Source: Sphingopyxis granuli NBRC 100800 (lineage in GTDB: Bacteria; Pseudomonadota; Alphaproteobacteria; Sphingomonadales; Sphingomonadaceae). Taken from it: DNA of 39,662 nucleotides. The DNA lies in assembly GCF_001591045.1 (NCBI RefSeq), contig NZ_BCUA01000035.1, forward strand, positions 1-39,662. Reading direction: 5' to 3'. This document shows positions 29,935-38,492 of the stretch, one piece after another; within the stretch, counting starts at the first letter, position 1, and each line of letters starts with the position of its first letter. The position numbers and the translations under genes were made by a program. Under the pieces are notes generated by a model. The model was not told the DNA's origin and made no database searches. It worked only from the letters and a program-made list of their open reading frames with translations.

Positions 29935-30399
29935 TCAGGCCGCGTCGCGCGTTTCGGTGTCGGCGAGCAGCGCATAGAGCGCTTCGTCATTCTTGGCGCC
30001 GCGCAGCCGTTCGGCGACCTTTTCATCGCGCAGCATCCGCGACACGCCCGCCAGCGCCTTCAGATGATCGGCGCCGGCGTCGAGCGGCGACAGCAGCACG
30101 AACAGCAGGTCGACGGGCAGGCCGTCGACCGACTGGAAGTCGATCGGCCGCGCGAGTTGCAGGAACAGGCCGCGCACCCCCGACAGGTCGGCCAGCTTGG
30201 CGTGCGGCAGCGCGATGCCGCGCCCGAAGCCGGTCGAGCCGAGCCGTTCGCGTTCGAGCAGCGCTTCGCTCACCTCGCCGGCGTCGAGCCCGAGCGCGCG
30301 GCTCGCAAGATCGCCGATGTAGGGAAAAAGCGCCTTCTTCGAATCGAGCTGGACGTGCGCGCGCACCGTCGCGGGATAAAGAAGGGAAGAAAGGTTCAT
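29935..30399 (-). CDS. ptsN: Nitrogen-PTS enzyme IIA (EIIA-Ntr)
   Basis: A 154-residue PTS EIIA-2 domain. The phospho-acceptor His66 lies in GFGRGIALPHAK. The remaining pattern GLFLQLARPIDFQSVDGLPVDLLFVLLSP and the end LRGAKNDEALYALL fit the family. PtsN is a phosphorylated regulator of potassium, nitrogen or carbon stress rather than a sugar carrier. It follows hpf on the same strand after 149 bp with a strong hairpin between. No rpoN gene is adjacent here. Confidence 0.95.
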   Translation of the reverse strand: MNLSSLLYPATVRAHVQLDSKKALFPYIGDLASRALGLDAGEVSEALLERERLGSTGFGRGIALPHAKLADLSGVRGLFLQLARPIDFQSVDGLPVDLLFVLLSPLDAGADHLKALAGVSRMLRDEKVAERLRGAKNDEALYALLADTETRDAA

Positions 30400-30481
30400 C
30401 GGTCTTGTCAAATCTGCATGGTCGCGGGGCAACGCCGTCCCGCCGTCCTGATGGCAACGATCACGGATCGGTCGTAAGGCC

Positions 30482-30534
30482 CCGCCATCCGGGTTCAGGG
30501 CTTCGTTGGGCGCGGCCCTTAGGCCGGATGGCGG
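30482..30534. other. Large hairpin between hpf and ptsN
   Basis: CCGCCATCCGG (30482-30492) pairs perfectly with CCGGATGGCGG (30524-30534) around a 31-nt loop, within the 149-bp gap. On the minus strand it comes right after the hpf stop. It could end transcription of hpf partially or set separate stability for the ptsN message. Confidence 0.5.
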
Positions 30535-30548
30535 AGAAAATCCAGCCC

Positions 30549-31121
30549 CTATTGCGGTTCGACCCATCCGATCGTGCCGTCGGAGCGGCGATAGACCATG
30601 TTGTAGGTGTCGGTCCGGCTGTTGAGGAACAGCAGCGCATTGGTGTTGCGAAGGTCGAGCATCATCACCGCGTCCGACACGCTGCTGGTCGGCACGTCGA
30701 CGCGCGTTTCGGCGATGATCGCCGGGGCGTCGCCCGCTTCCTCCTCCTCGCTGCCGGCCTCGAACACGGTGTAGCCGGCATTGCCCCGGATCTCGTCGAG
30801 GGTCGGCGACGGCTGCGTCGGCGTGCCGCGATCCTTGAGCCGTCGCATATAGCGCCTCAGCTGCTTCTCGATGCGCTCGGCCGCATTCTCGAACGCGACA
30901 TGCGCATCCTGCGCCTGTCCATGACCTTTCAGGACCAGCCCCTGCATCACATGCGCGACGATGTCGCACTGGAAGCTGTCGTGCGGCCCCTTGCCGAAAA
31001 TCGCATGCGCGCCGATCGCTCGAGAGAAATATTTGTCGGCAATCGCGTTCATCCGGTCCGAAACACGCGCTTGCAGCGCTTCACCGGTTTCGATCTGGTG
31101 GCCAGAGACGCGGATTTCCAT
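30549..31121 (-). CDS. hpf: Long ribosome hibernation-promoting factor
   Basis: A 190-residue HPF of the long type. The N-terminal S30Ae domain is about 1-105 (RVSGHQIETGEALQARVSDRMNAIADKYF) and the C-terminal dimerisation domain about 130-190 (TRVDVPTSSVSDAVMMLDLRNTNALLFLN). It inactivates ribosomes in stationary phase by forming 100S dimers. AAGGAGA before ATG 31121 supports the start. Beside the ribosomal-protein block it is in keeping with a translation-centred region. Confidence 0.95.
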   Translation of the reverse strand: MEIRVSGHQIETGEALQARVSDRMNAIADKYFSRAIGAHAIFGKGPHDSFQCDIVAHVMQGLVLKGHGQAQDAHVAFENAAERIEKQLRRYMRRLKDRGTPTQPSPTLDEIRGNAGYTVFEAGSEEEEAGDAPAIIAETRVDVPTSSVSDAVMMLDLRNTNALLFLNSRTDTYNMVYRRSDGTIGWVEPQ

Positions 31122-31165
31122 CTTTCTTCTCCTTCCAGTGTCGGTGACGGCGCTGGGAGCCGCCG

Positions 31166-31858
31166 TCACGGGCTATCGTGCCACAAAGGTTGATTGAGTG
31201 CGGCGACGAATTCGGCATGGCGCGCCAGCTCGGCCGCGGTGGCGGCGTGCGCGCGCGGCTCGCGAAACGGGCGGGACGGGACGGCGGGTCGCATCGACAG
31301 GCCCGCCGCCATCGCGGCGGACTCGGCGCCCAGACCAAGCCCGATCTGCCGGCCGCCGGTCATCTCGATATAAAGATGGGCGAGCAGCTCGGCGTCGAGC
31401 AGCGCGCCGTGCTTGATGCGGTGGCTGCGGTCGATGCCGTAGCGGGTGCAGAGCGCGTCGAGGCTGTGCTTGGCGCCCGGATGCAGCTTGCGCGCCATCT
31501 GCACGGTGCAGCACATGCGGGCGAGGTCGAGCGCCGGACGCCCCGCGCGTTCGAGCTCGGCGTTGATGAAGCCGAAGTCGAAGACGGCGTTGTGCGCGAT
31601 CATCGGCGCGTCGCCCAGGAATTCGAGCAGCTCGTCGGCGCGAGCGGCGAACAGCGGCTTGTCGGACAGGAACTGGATCGACAGGCCGTGCACCGCCTCG
31701 GCCTCGGGCGGCATGTCGCGTTCGGGATGGAAATAGGCGTGAAAGGTCCGGCCCGACTCGCGGCGATCGACCAGCTCGATGCATCCGATCTCGACCAGCC
31801 GATGTCCCGATCTGGGGTCGAGCCCCGTGGTTTCCGTATCGAAGATTATCTCGCGCAT
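31166..31858 (-). CDS. dnaQ: DNA polymerase III epsilon subunit (3'-5' exonuclease)
   Basis: A 230-residue DEDDh exonuclease. Catalytic residues are Asp7 and Glu9 (IFDTETTGLD), Asp94 (HNAVFDFGFIN), His150 and Asp155 (RIKHGALLDAELLA). It proofreads for the replicative polymerase. In Caulobacter it is also close to the origin, next to coaE. The weak upstream Shine-Dalgarno and the 20-bp gap after coaE suggest it belongs to the same operon. Confidence 0.95.
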   Translation of the reverse strand: MREIIFDTETTGLDPRSGHRLVEIGCIELVDRRESGRTFHAYFHPERDMPPEAEAVHGLSIQFLSDKPLFAARADELLEFLGDAPMIAHNAVFDFGFINAELERAGRPALDLARMCCTVQMARKLHPGAKHSLDALCTRYGIDRSHRIKHGALLDAELLAHLYIEMTGGRQIGLGLGAESAAMAAGLSMRPAVPSRPFREPRAHAATAAELARHAEFVAALNQPLWHDSP

Positions 31859-31878
31859 CTGATGATCCAATCTGGACC

Positions 31879-32502
31879 CTATCGGGCGCGGAAACAAGAG
31901 GTGATGGCCCGAATCTGGCGATGCGTCTCGCTTTTCGGACGGCCGGTTTCGATGACGAAGTCGGCGCGCGCGCGCTTGACCCGGTCGGGCACCTGCAGAT
32001 GGCGGATCGCCTTGAATTTGGCGTTGGTCATGCCGGGCCGGCGCAGCACGCGCTTGCGCTGCATCCACAGCGGCGCGGAAACGACCGCGATCGCCCCGAC
32101 GCGGTGCCAGCCGCCCTTTTCGAACAGCAGCGGGATGTCGAGCACGACGACGGGACGCGCGCGATGCCGCGCCAGGAAGCGCTTCTGCGCGCGGCCGACC
32201 GCGGGGTGGACGATCGCCTCGAGCGCCGCGAGTTCGTGCGGGTGGCCGAGGACGCGCGCGCCCAGCTTCTGCCGGTCGACGCCGCCCGGCCCGGTGGTGC
32301 CGGGAAAGCGCGCCTCGATCGCCTCCACCAGCGCGCCGCCCGGACCCTGCAGCCGGTGCACCTCGGCGTCGGCGTCGAACACCGGCACGCCCTCGCGCTC
32401 GAACATCGTCGCCGCGGTCGACTTGCCCATGCCGATCGACCCGGTGAGGCCGAGGATGAAGGGACGGCGCAGCCGCGAGCCGGGGCGCTTGTAATGCGTC
32501 AT
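31879..32502 (-). CDS. coaE: Dephospho-CoA kinase
   Basis: The last enzyme of coenzyme A synthesis. The 207-residue product has a P-loop (GSIGMGKST) at 21-29. A later segment contains VVLDIPLLFEKG, a typical CoaE piece with the Leu-Leu-Phe that follows the P-loop domain. ATG 32502 overlaps the aroE stop by 4 bp. The first 14 residues are a basic extension before the usual start. Confidence 0.95.
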   Translation of the reverse strand: MTHYKRPGSRLRRPFILGLTGSIGMGKSTAATMFEREGVPVFDADAEVHRLQGPGGALVEAIEARFPGTTGPGGVDRQKLGARVLGHPHELAALEAIVHPAVGRAQKRFLARHRARPVVVLDIPLLFEKGGWHRVGAIAVVSAPLWMQRKRVLRRPGMTNAKFKAIRHLQVPDRVKRARADFVIETGRPKSETHRQIRAITSCFRAR

Positions 32503-33326
32503 GCGGTCAGCAGCGCGCGCAGTTCGTCGTCGCGGCCCTCGGGCGGCGGGCGGCCGAAGAACAGCTCGAAGGCGAGCGCCGCCTGCCCGATCAGCATGTC
32601 GAGCCCGTCGACCGTGTCGAGCCCGCGCGCCTCGGCGGCCGCAAGCAGCCCGGTCCGCAGCGGCGCATAGACGAGATCGTAGACGATCGCCCCCTCGGGC
32701 AGCGGCGCCAGATCGAGGTCGAGCGGCGGCTGGCCGATCATGCCGAGGCTGCTCGCATTGACGAGCAGCGCCGCCGGCGGCAGCGGCGCGTCGAGCGCGA
32801 CGACGTCGCCCTTGAGGCCGAACGTCGCGAGCAGGCCCATCGCCTTGAGCGGCGAGCGATTCAGGATCGTCACAGGGCCGACGCCCGCGCGGGCAAGCGC
32901 GAACAGCACCGCGCGCGCCGCGCCGCCGGCGCCGATGACCGCGACCGGCGCGCCCTCGAGGTCGAGTTCGGCAAGCGGCGCATAGAAGCCGGCGGCGTCG
33001 GTGTTGGTGCCGATCAGCGCGCCGTCGGGCTGGCGCACCACCGTGTTCATCGCGCCGATGGTGCCGCGGATATTGCCGGGGTCGTCGACCAGATCCATCA
33101 CCGCGACCTTGTGCGGAATGGTGACGTTGCAACCGCGCCAGTCGGGATCGGCGCGGCGCTCGGCGATATAGGCGGCAAGGCCGTCGGGGCGGACGTGCGC
33201 GCGCCGGTAATCGCCCGCGATGCCCAGCGCCTCCAGCCAGAAGGTGTGGATCAGCGGCGACTTCGAATGCGCGATCGGATCGCCGATCACCTCCGCATAA
33301 GGGGGCGTGTAAGGGATTCCGCTCAT
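32499..33326 (-). CDS. aroE: Shikimate dehydrogenase
   Basis: Reduces 3-dehydroshikimate in aromatic amino acid synthesis. The 275-residue product has the shikimate-binding Ser21 and Ser23 (AHSKSP), catalytic Lys73 (NVTIPHK), Asp110 (GTNTDAAGF) and the NADP-binding GAGGAAR at 132-138. It overlaps both maf and coaE by 4 bp. Confidence 0.97.
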   Translation of the reverse strand: MSGIPYTPPYAEVIGDPIAHSKSPLIHTFWLEALGIAGDYRRAHVRPDGLAAYIAERRADPDWRGCNVTIPHKVAVMDLVDDPGNIRGTIGAMNTVVRQPDGALIGTNTDAAGFYAPLAELDLEGAPVAVIGAGGAARAVLFALARAGVGPVTILNRSPLKAMGLLATFGLKGDVVALDAPLPPAALLVNASSLGMIGQPPLDLDLAPLPEGAIVYDLVYAPLRTGLLAAAEARGLDTVDGLDMLIGQAALAFELFFGRPPPEGRDDELRALLTA

Positions 33327-33922
33327 GCCGGCGCCAGCCCGGCCGCGCGCAGCCATGCCATCAGCGGCAGCATCGGCATGCCGACGATGGTCCAAGGGTC
33401 GCCTTCGACCCGGTCGAACAATTGCACGCCCGCTCCCTCTATCTCGTAACAGCCGACGGTCCAGCGGATGCTGTCCCAGTGGCGCGCCACATAGGCGGCG
33501 ATGAAGCCCTCCGACAAGGGGCGCATCCACAGCCTCGCCTCGCCGACCGCGCGCCACACCGGCGCGCCGTCGCGCGCGGCGACCGCGGCGCTGAACAGCC
33601 GGTGCCGCGTTCCCGCCATGCAGCGCAGGTGCGTGGCCGCCTCTTCCGGGCTTTCGGGCTTGGCCAGCATCGTCCCGTCGTCGAGCGCGAGGGTCGAATC
33701 GGCGCCGATCACCGTGACGCCGGGCAGCCGCGCCGACACCTTGATCGCCTTTGCCTCGGCCAGCGCGTCGGCGATGTTGCGCGGCGTCTGCCCGGCCGCG
33801 CGCAGCGACGCGGTCAGCGCCTCCTCGTCGACATGCGCGGGGGTGGTCTCGAACGCCAGCCCGGCGGAGCGCAGCATCGCGGCGCGCCCGCTGCTCTGCG
33901 AGGCGAGGACCAGTTCCGTCAT
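33323..33922 (-). CDS. Maf-type nucleotide pyrophosphatase
   Basis: A 199-residue Maf-like protein. The N-terminus has LASQSSGRAAMLRSAG, the substrate loop (usually S-x-R-R). Catalytic Asp lies in IGADSTLALDD, and KPES follows. The C-terminal stretch VGCYEIEGAGVQLFDRVEGDPWTIVGMP resembles the YceF (7-methyl-GTP) subgroup, with EGxG and GDP, more than the YhdE (dTTP/UTP) type. Overlaps DUF299 and aroE genes by 4 bp each. Confidence 0.9.
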   Translation of the reverse strand: MTELVLASQSSGRAAMLRSAGLAFETTPAHVDEEALTASLRAAGQTPRNIADALAEAKAIKVSARLPGVTVIGADSTLALDDGTMLAKPESPEEAATHLRCMAGTRHRLFSAAVAARDGAPVWRAVGEARLWMRPLSEGFIAAYVARHWDSIRWTVGCYEIEGAGVQLFDRVEGDPWTIVGMPMLPLMAWLRAAGLAPA

Positions 33923-34737
33923 GCGGCGCGCCCCGCGCGATCCTCGGCGAGCTGGATCACCGCCGCGGCGGTCTCCTCGATCGACCGGCGCGTCACGTCG
34001 ATCACCGGCCAGTCGTTGTCGGCGAAGATGCGGCGGGCATAGGCGATCTCGGCCTTCACCCGTTCCTCGTCGACATAGGCGGTCTCGGGCACCTGGTTCA
34101 GCGACAGCAGCCGGTTGCGCCGCACCTGCACCAGCCGGTCGAAACTGGTCGTCAGCCCGACGACCAGCGGACGCTTCAGCGTGAACAGCGCCTCGGGCGG
34201 CGGCGATTCGGGGACGATCGGAATGTTCGCGGTCTTGTAGCCGCGATTGGCGAGATAGATGCTCGTCGGCGTCTTCGACGTGCGCGACACGCCGGCGAGC
34301 AGGATGTCGGCTTCCTCCCAATTGTCCCAGCCGATGCCGTCGTCGTGCGCGACGGTGAACTGGATCGCCTCGACCCGCGCGAAATAGGCCGCGTCGAGCA
34401 CATGCTGCCGCCCGGGGCGCGCCTTCGCTTCCTGTCCCAGCATCCGCGACAGCGCGTCGGTGACCGCGTCGAGCGCCGGGACGAGGGGCAGCCCCTGCGC
34501 GCCGGCGCGCCGCTCGAGGCTCGCGCGCAGGTCGCCGTTGACCAGCGTGAACAGGATCATCCCCGGGCTCGCCTGCACCTCCGCCATGATGCGGTCGAGA
34601 TGCGATTCGGATCGGACCATCGGCCAGAAATGGCGCACCACCTCGACGTCGTCGAACTGGGCGATCGCCGCCTTGGCGATATTTTCGAGCGTCTCGCCGG
34701 TGGAATCGGATATGAGGTGCAGGTGGAGCCGGTCCAT
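33919..34737 (-). CDS. PEP synthase/PPDK regulatory protein (DUF299)
   Basis: A 272-residue bifunctional kinase/pyrophosphorylase that controls phosphoenolpyruvate synthase or pyruvate phosphate dikinase. It has HLHLISDSTGETLENIAKA at the start and the P-loop-like GVSRTSKTPTS at 149-159. ATG 34737 is chosen because the family N-terminus begins there; a longer frame extends into the likely origin. In Caulobacter the homologous gene flanks the chromosomal origin opposite hemE, exactly as here. Confidence 0.95.
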   Translation of the reverse strand: MDRLHLHLISDSTGETLENIAKAAIAQFDDVEVVRHFWPMVRSESHLDRIMAEVQASPGMILFTLVNGDLRASLERRAGAQGLPLVPALDAVTDALSRMLGQEAKARPGRQHVLDAAYFARVEAIQFTVAHDDGIGWDNWEEADILLAGVSRTSKTPTSIYLANRGYKTANIPIVPESPPPEALFTLKRPLVVGLTTSFDRLVQVRRNRLLSLNQVPETAYVDEERVKAEIAYARRIFADNDWPVIDVTRRSIEETAAAVIQLAEDRAGRAA

Positions 34738-35072
34738 CGCCCTTCTTGTCCTCGCGCCGCCCGAAAAGGCAAGCGGCGAAGCATCGCGGGCCGGCTGTGG
34801 ACAAGTCCGGCACAAGCCGGGGGGCGAAGCGGGACAGCGATTCCATCCCCGGCCGCGCCGATTCCGTCCCGCCGTTTATCCACAGGGGACGAATCTTGTC
34901 CACAGGCTGTGAAGAACGGGGACGACCGCCGCCGACTCCGCGGCGGACGGCGGCGGACGGGGAGTCAAGATGTTGGCAAAAGGGGCGCCGGCGCCTAAAG
35001 CGCACTTATCCGCCCGCCAACAATCCACCACAATCCATTTATACTTGTTTTGATAGAAGAAAGAGGGGCCGC
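34738..35072. other. Probable chromosomal replication origin (oriC)
   Basis: A gene-free 335-bp gap between the divergent DUF299 and hemE genes. Consensus DnaA box TTATCCACA is at 34876-34884, and near-consensus TTGTCCACA at 34896-34904 and, reversed, at 34796-34804. A weaker reversed TTCTTCACA lies at 34908-34916. GANTC methylation sites are at 34839-34843, 34860-34864, 34934-34938 and 34962-34966. ACAATCCA is repeated 10 bp apart (35020 and 35030), followed by an AT-rich stretch up to hemE (35018-35062) that could be the unwinding element. Order and content match the Caulobacter origin. Confidence 0.8.
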
Positions 35073-36101
35073 GTGAAGGCGACACCGAAGAGCTTGCTGG
35101 CGACGCTGCGCGGGGTGCGGCAGGAACGGCCGGCGCTGTGGCTGATGCGCCAGGCGGGCCGCTATCTCCCCGAATATCGCGCCCTTCGCGAGACCAAGGG
35201 CGGCTTCCTCGAACTCTGCTACGATCCCGAGGCGGCGGCCGAAGTGACGCTGCAGCCGATCCGGCGCTTCGGCTTCGACGGCGCGATCCTCTTTTCCGAC
35301 ATCCTCGTCGTTCCGCACGCGCTCGGGCAGAATCTGTGGTTCGAGGCGGGCGAGGGACCGCGGCTCGCGCCGGCGCTCGTCGACACGGCGCTCGCCGCGC
35401 TCGAAGCGGCGCCGCAGCGGCTCGACCCCGTCTATGCGACCGTCGCGCGCGTCGCCGCGGCGCTGCCGCCGGAGACGAGCTTCCTCGGTTTCGCGGGCAG
35501 TCCGTGGACCGTCGCCACCTATATGGTCGCGGGGCAGGGGTCGAAGGACCAGGCCGCGGCGCGGCGCATGGCGTTCGGCGATCCCGCGGCCTTCCAGGCG
35601 ATCGTCGACGCGATCGTCGAGCTCAGCGTCGCCTATCTGTCGGGACAGATCGAGCAGGGGGTCGAGGCGGTGCAGCTTTTCGACAGCTGGGCCGGCAGCC
35701 TGTCCCCCGCGCAGTTCGAACGCTGGGTCATCGCCCCCAATGCCGCGATCGTGCGCCGGCTGAAGGCGCTCCATCCTGACACGCCGGTCATCGGCTTTCC
35801 GAAGGGGGCGGGCGGCAAGCTCGCATCTTATGCGGACGAGACCGGCGTCGACGCGATCGGGCTCGACGAGACGGTCGATCCCGCCTGGGCCGATGCGGTG
35901 CTGCCCGCGCATCTGCCCGTGCAGGGCAATCTCGACCCGCTCGCGCTCGTCGCCGGCGGCGCGGCGCTCGACGCGGCGGTCGACCGCATCCTTGCGGCTT
36001 TCCCTTCGCGCCCCCATATCTTCAATCTGGGCCATGGCATCGTGCCCGACACGCCGATTGCCCATGTCGAACATCTGATCAGGCGCGTGCGAGGCGGGTA
36101 G
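35073..36101 (+). CDS. hemE: Uroporphyrinogen decarboxylase
   Basis: A 342-residue enzyme of haem biosynthesis (uroporphyrinogen III to coproporphyrinogen III). RPALWLMRQAGRYLPEY is the signature near residue 19. The catalytic Asp lies in ILFSDILVVPHALG, and GFAGSPWTVATYMV and FNLGHGI follow. GTG 35073 is used; AGAGGGG stands 7 nt upstream. It faces the likely origin on its left and is followed 4 bp later by hemJ, so the two are co-transcribed. Confidence 0.97.
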   Translation: MKATPKSLLATLRGVRQERPALWLMRQAGRYLPEYRALRETKGGFLELCYDPEAAAEVTLQPIRRFGFDGAILFSDILVVPHALGQNLWFEAGEGPRLAPALVDTALAALEAAPQRLDPVYATVARVAAALPPETSFLGFAGSPWTVATYMVAGQGSKDQAAARRMAFGDPAAFQAIVDAIVELSVAYLSGQIEQGVEAVQLFDSWAGSLSPAQFERWVIAPNAAIVRRLKALHPDTPVIGFPKGAGGKLASYADETGVDAIGLDETVDPAWADAVLPAHLPVQGNLDPLALVAGGAALDAAVDRILAAFPSRPHIFNLGHGIVPDTPIAHVEHLIRRVRGG

Positions 36102-36105
36102 GGCA

Positions 36106-36555
36106 ATGACGGACTGGGTCGGATTTCTGGGGGCGACGATGCTGTGGATGAAGGCGGCGCATGTGATCTTCGTCATCTTCCTGATGGCGGGGCTGTTCAT
36201 GATGCCGCGCTTCTTCATCTATCATCACCAGTGCGCGGTGGGGTCCGAAGAGGACCGCAAATGGATCGAGCGCGAGGACCGGCTGCGCCGGATCATCCTC
36301 AACCCCTCGATCATCCTCGTCTGGGTGTTCGGCCTGCTGCTCGCCTTCAACGGCGGCTATTGGAGCGAGGGCTGGTTCCACGGCAAGCTGCTGCTCGTGC
36401 TGCTGCTCTCCGGCTATCACGGCTGGCTGGTCGGCTATTTCAAGAAGCTGCGCAAGGGCGAGCGCCCGCTCAGCGAAAAGCGGCTCCGCCTGCTCAACGA
36501 GGTGCCCGGCGTCGCCGCGGCGATCATCGTCGTCCTCGTCATCGTCCGGCCCTGA
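36106..36555 (+). CDS. hemJ: Protoporphyrinogen oxidase HemJ
   Basis: A 149-residue membrane protein with about four transmembrane segments (LWMKAAHVIFVIFLMAGLFMMPRFFIYHH, ILNPSIILVWVFGLLLAF, GKLLLVLLLSGYHGWLVG, AAAIIVVLVIV). It catalyses protoporphyrinogen IX to protoporphyrin IX in organisms lacking HemG and HemY. The conserved His of the first helix (KAAHVIFVIFL) and the ERPLSEKRLRLLNEVPG segment are present. It ends VIVRP, where relatives I recall often end with Lys-Pro; a minor point. It follows hemE by 4 bp. Confidence 0.93.
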   Translation: MTDWVGFLGATMLWMKAAHVIFVIFLMAGLFMMPRFFIYHHQCAVGSEEDRKWIEREDRLRRIILNPSIILVWVFGLLLAFNGGYWSEGWFHGKLLLVLLLSGYHGWLVGYFKKLRKGERPLSEKRLRLLNEVPGVAAAIIVVLVIVRP

Positions 36556-36932
36556 TCGGCAAGAGCAGGGAATCGCCGGCTACGATCGAGGGCTGGCCCC
36601 GCATTTATCGCACCCTGACCGTGTAGCGACGGTTCCCCGGCGAAAGCCGGGGTCCAGATGGCATGGCGTTGCAAGCGACGGCGACGCGGCCGAAGCCGTC
36701 GCCTCGCCTCGTCCGACGCGACCGCCATGCCGCCGCCCGATTGCCCCCGATCGACTTGGCCCGATTGACTTGGGCAAAAGCCGGATATAGGGGCCGATCA
36801 ACCCCGTCCCGCGCGGGCGGCGCGTCGTGCGCCGATGCTATCGTGAACGGTCGTCCCCCGACCGGATAGGCGCATCCGGTGCGCTGAATTGCCATATCCC
36901 TGTCCCGAATTTCATTTCTGGAAAATCCATCC
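36556..36932 (+). promoter_or_regulatory. rho upstream region with promoter and REP repeat
   Basis: This 377-bp gap holds no gene. A REP-like palindrome is at 36635-36652 (CCCCGGCGAAAGCCGGGG). A candidate plus-strand promoter is TTGACT (36765-36770) with TATAGG at 36786-36791, 15 bp apart, or TAGGGG at 36788, 17 bp apart. A leader of about 140 nt follows; Rho is autoregulated through its leader in other bacteria. Confidence 0.5.
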
Positions 36933-38189
36933 ATGCATCTCAAAGAACTCAAGACCAAATCGCCCGCCCAACTCGTCGAAATGGCCGAGGAACTGGGCGT
37001 CGAGGGCGCATCGACGCTGCGCAAGCAGGACCTGATGTTCTCGATCCTCAAGGAACTCGCCGAAGAGGGCGAGGAAATCATCGGGTCGGGCACGATCGAG
37101 GTCCTGCCCGACAGCTTCGGCTTCCTGCGCAGTCCCGAGGCCAATTATCTCGCCGGCCCCGACGACATCTACGTCTCGCCGAACCAGGTCCGCAAACACG
37201 GTCTGCGCACCGGCGACACGGTCGAGGGCGAGATCCGCGCGCCGAAGGACGGCGAACGCTATTTCGCGCTCACCAAGCTGACCGCGGTCAATTTCGACAA
37301 TCCCGAAGCGGTGCGCCACCGCGTCAATTTCGACAATCTGACGCCGCTCTATCCGAACCAGAAGCTGTCGCTCGACGCGCTCGACCCGACCGTCAAGGAC
37401 AAGTCGGCGCGCGTGATCGACCTCGTCAGCCCGCAGGGCAAGGGCCAGCGCGCGCTGATCGTCGCGCCGCCGCGCACCGGCAAGACGGTGCTGCTGCAGA
37501 ACATCGCCAAGGCGATCACCGACAATCATCCCGAGGTCTATCTGATCGTCCTGCTGATCGACGAGCGGCCCGAGGAAGTCACCGACATGCAGCGCAGCGT
37601 CAACGGCGAGGTCGTCTCCTCGACCTTCGACGAGCCCGCGACGCGTCACGTCCAGGTCGCCGAAATGGTGATCGAAAAGGCGAAGCGCCTCGTCGAGCAC
37701 AAGAAGGACGTCGTCATCCTGCTCGATTCGATCACCCGCCTCGGCCGCGCCTACAACACCGTGGTTCCCAGCTCGGGCAAGGTGCTCACCGGCGGCGTCG
37801 ATGCCAATGCGCTCCAGCGGCCGAAGCGCTTCTTCGGCGCCGCGCGCAACATCGAGGAGGGCGGCTCGCTGTCGATCATCGCGACCGCGCTGATCGACAC
37901 CGGCAGCCGCATGGACGAGGTGATCTTCGAGGAGTTCAAGGGCACCGGCAACAGCGAGATCGTGCTCGACCGCAAGGTCGCCGACAAGCGCATCTTCCCC
38001 GCGCTCGACGTCGGCAAGTCGGGCACCCGCAAGGAAGAGCTGCTGGTCGAAAAGGACAAGCTGTCGAAGATGTGGGTGCTGCGGCGCATCCTCATGCAGA
38101 TGGGCACCGTCGATGCGATGGAATTCCTGCTCGACAAGATCAAGGATTCGAAGACCAACGAGGATTTCTTCGAGTCGATGAACCAATAG
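36933..38189 (+). CDS. rho: Transcription termination factor Rho
   Basis: The 418-residue hexameric RNA helicase has the N-terminal Rho-N domain ([20 protein letters not shown]) and a cold-shock-like RNA-binding domain (about 50-125, [21 protein letters not shown]). The ATPase core has Walker [10 protein letters not shown]-loop [17 protein letters not shown] and the R-loop further on. Length matches the family. It follows hemJ by 377 bp including a REP repeat. Confidence 0.98.
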   Translation: MHLKELKTKSPAQLVEMAEELGVEGASTLRKQDLMFSILKELAEEGEEIIGSGTIEVLPDSFGFLRSPEANYLAGPDDIYVSPNQVRKHGLRTGDTVEGEIRAPKDGERYFALTKLTAVNFDNPEAVRHRVNFDNLTPLYPNQKLSLDALDPTVKDKSARVIDLVSPQGKGQRALIVAPPRTGKTVLLQNIAKAITDNHPEVYLIVLLIDERPEEVTDMQRSVNGEVVSSTFDEPATRHVQVAEMVIEKAKRLVEHKKDVVILLDSITRLGRAYNTVVPSSGKVLTGGVDANALQRPKRFFGAARNIEEGGSLSIIATALIDTGSRMDEVIFEEFKGTGNSEIVLDRKVADKRIFPALDVGKSGTRKEELLVEKDKLSKMWVLRRILMQMGTVDAMEFLLDKIKDSKTNEDFFESMNQ

Positions 38190-38198
38190 GCCGCGCGG

Positions 38199-38492
38199 AT
38201 GGCCGTCGTCGAACATGCGCTGCTTCCCGTTCGCACCGGAAGCGAGGCCGCGTTCGAGGCGGCCGTCGCGCAGGCGCGGCCGTTGATCGAGGCGTCGCCG
38301 GGCTTTATCTCGCTCGAGATCCGCCGTCCGGCGGGAACCGGACAGCCCTATCTGCTGTTGGCATTGTGGGAGTCGGTCGCCGATCATCGCGATGGCTTCC
38401 GCCAGTCCGACCGCTACCGGCAATGGCGTGCATTGCTGCATCCTTTCTATGACCCCGTTCCCGAGGTCAGCTATTTCGGAGACCCGCTGTGA
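38199..38492 (+). CDS. Antibiotic-biosynthesis-monooxygenase-fold protein
   Basis: A 97-residue ABM-like protein: VEHALLPVRTGSEAAFEAAVAQARPLIEASPGFISLEIRRP, then LLLALWESVADHRDGFRQSDRYRQWRALLHPFYD. Such small dimeric ferredoxin-like proteins include haem- and quinone-linked oxygenases, but no catalytic residue can be assigned. It starts 9 bp after rho; its stop overlaps the TerC start by 4 bp (GTGA). Confidence 0.8.
   Translation: MAVVEHALLPVRTGSEAAFEAAVAQARPLIEASPGFISLEIRRPAGTGQPYLLLALWESVADHRDGFRQSDRYRQWRALLHPFYDPVPEVSYFGDPL

Noticed and set aside
30400..30548. TTGACA-like hexamer just before ptsN
   Set aside because: It lies too close to the start codon to be a working -35 and has no -10 partner.
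34738..35072. CtrA-box search in the candidate origin
   Set aside because: No clear TTAA-N7-TTAA was found, so CtrA control as in Caulobacter is not claimed.
36955..38189. Unusual Walker A PPRTGKT in Rho
   Set aside because: E. coli has PPKAGKT, but as far as I recall Arg-Thr variants are common in Rho of other bacteria, so nothing unusual is claimed.
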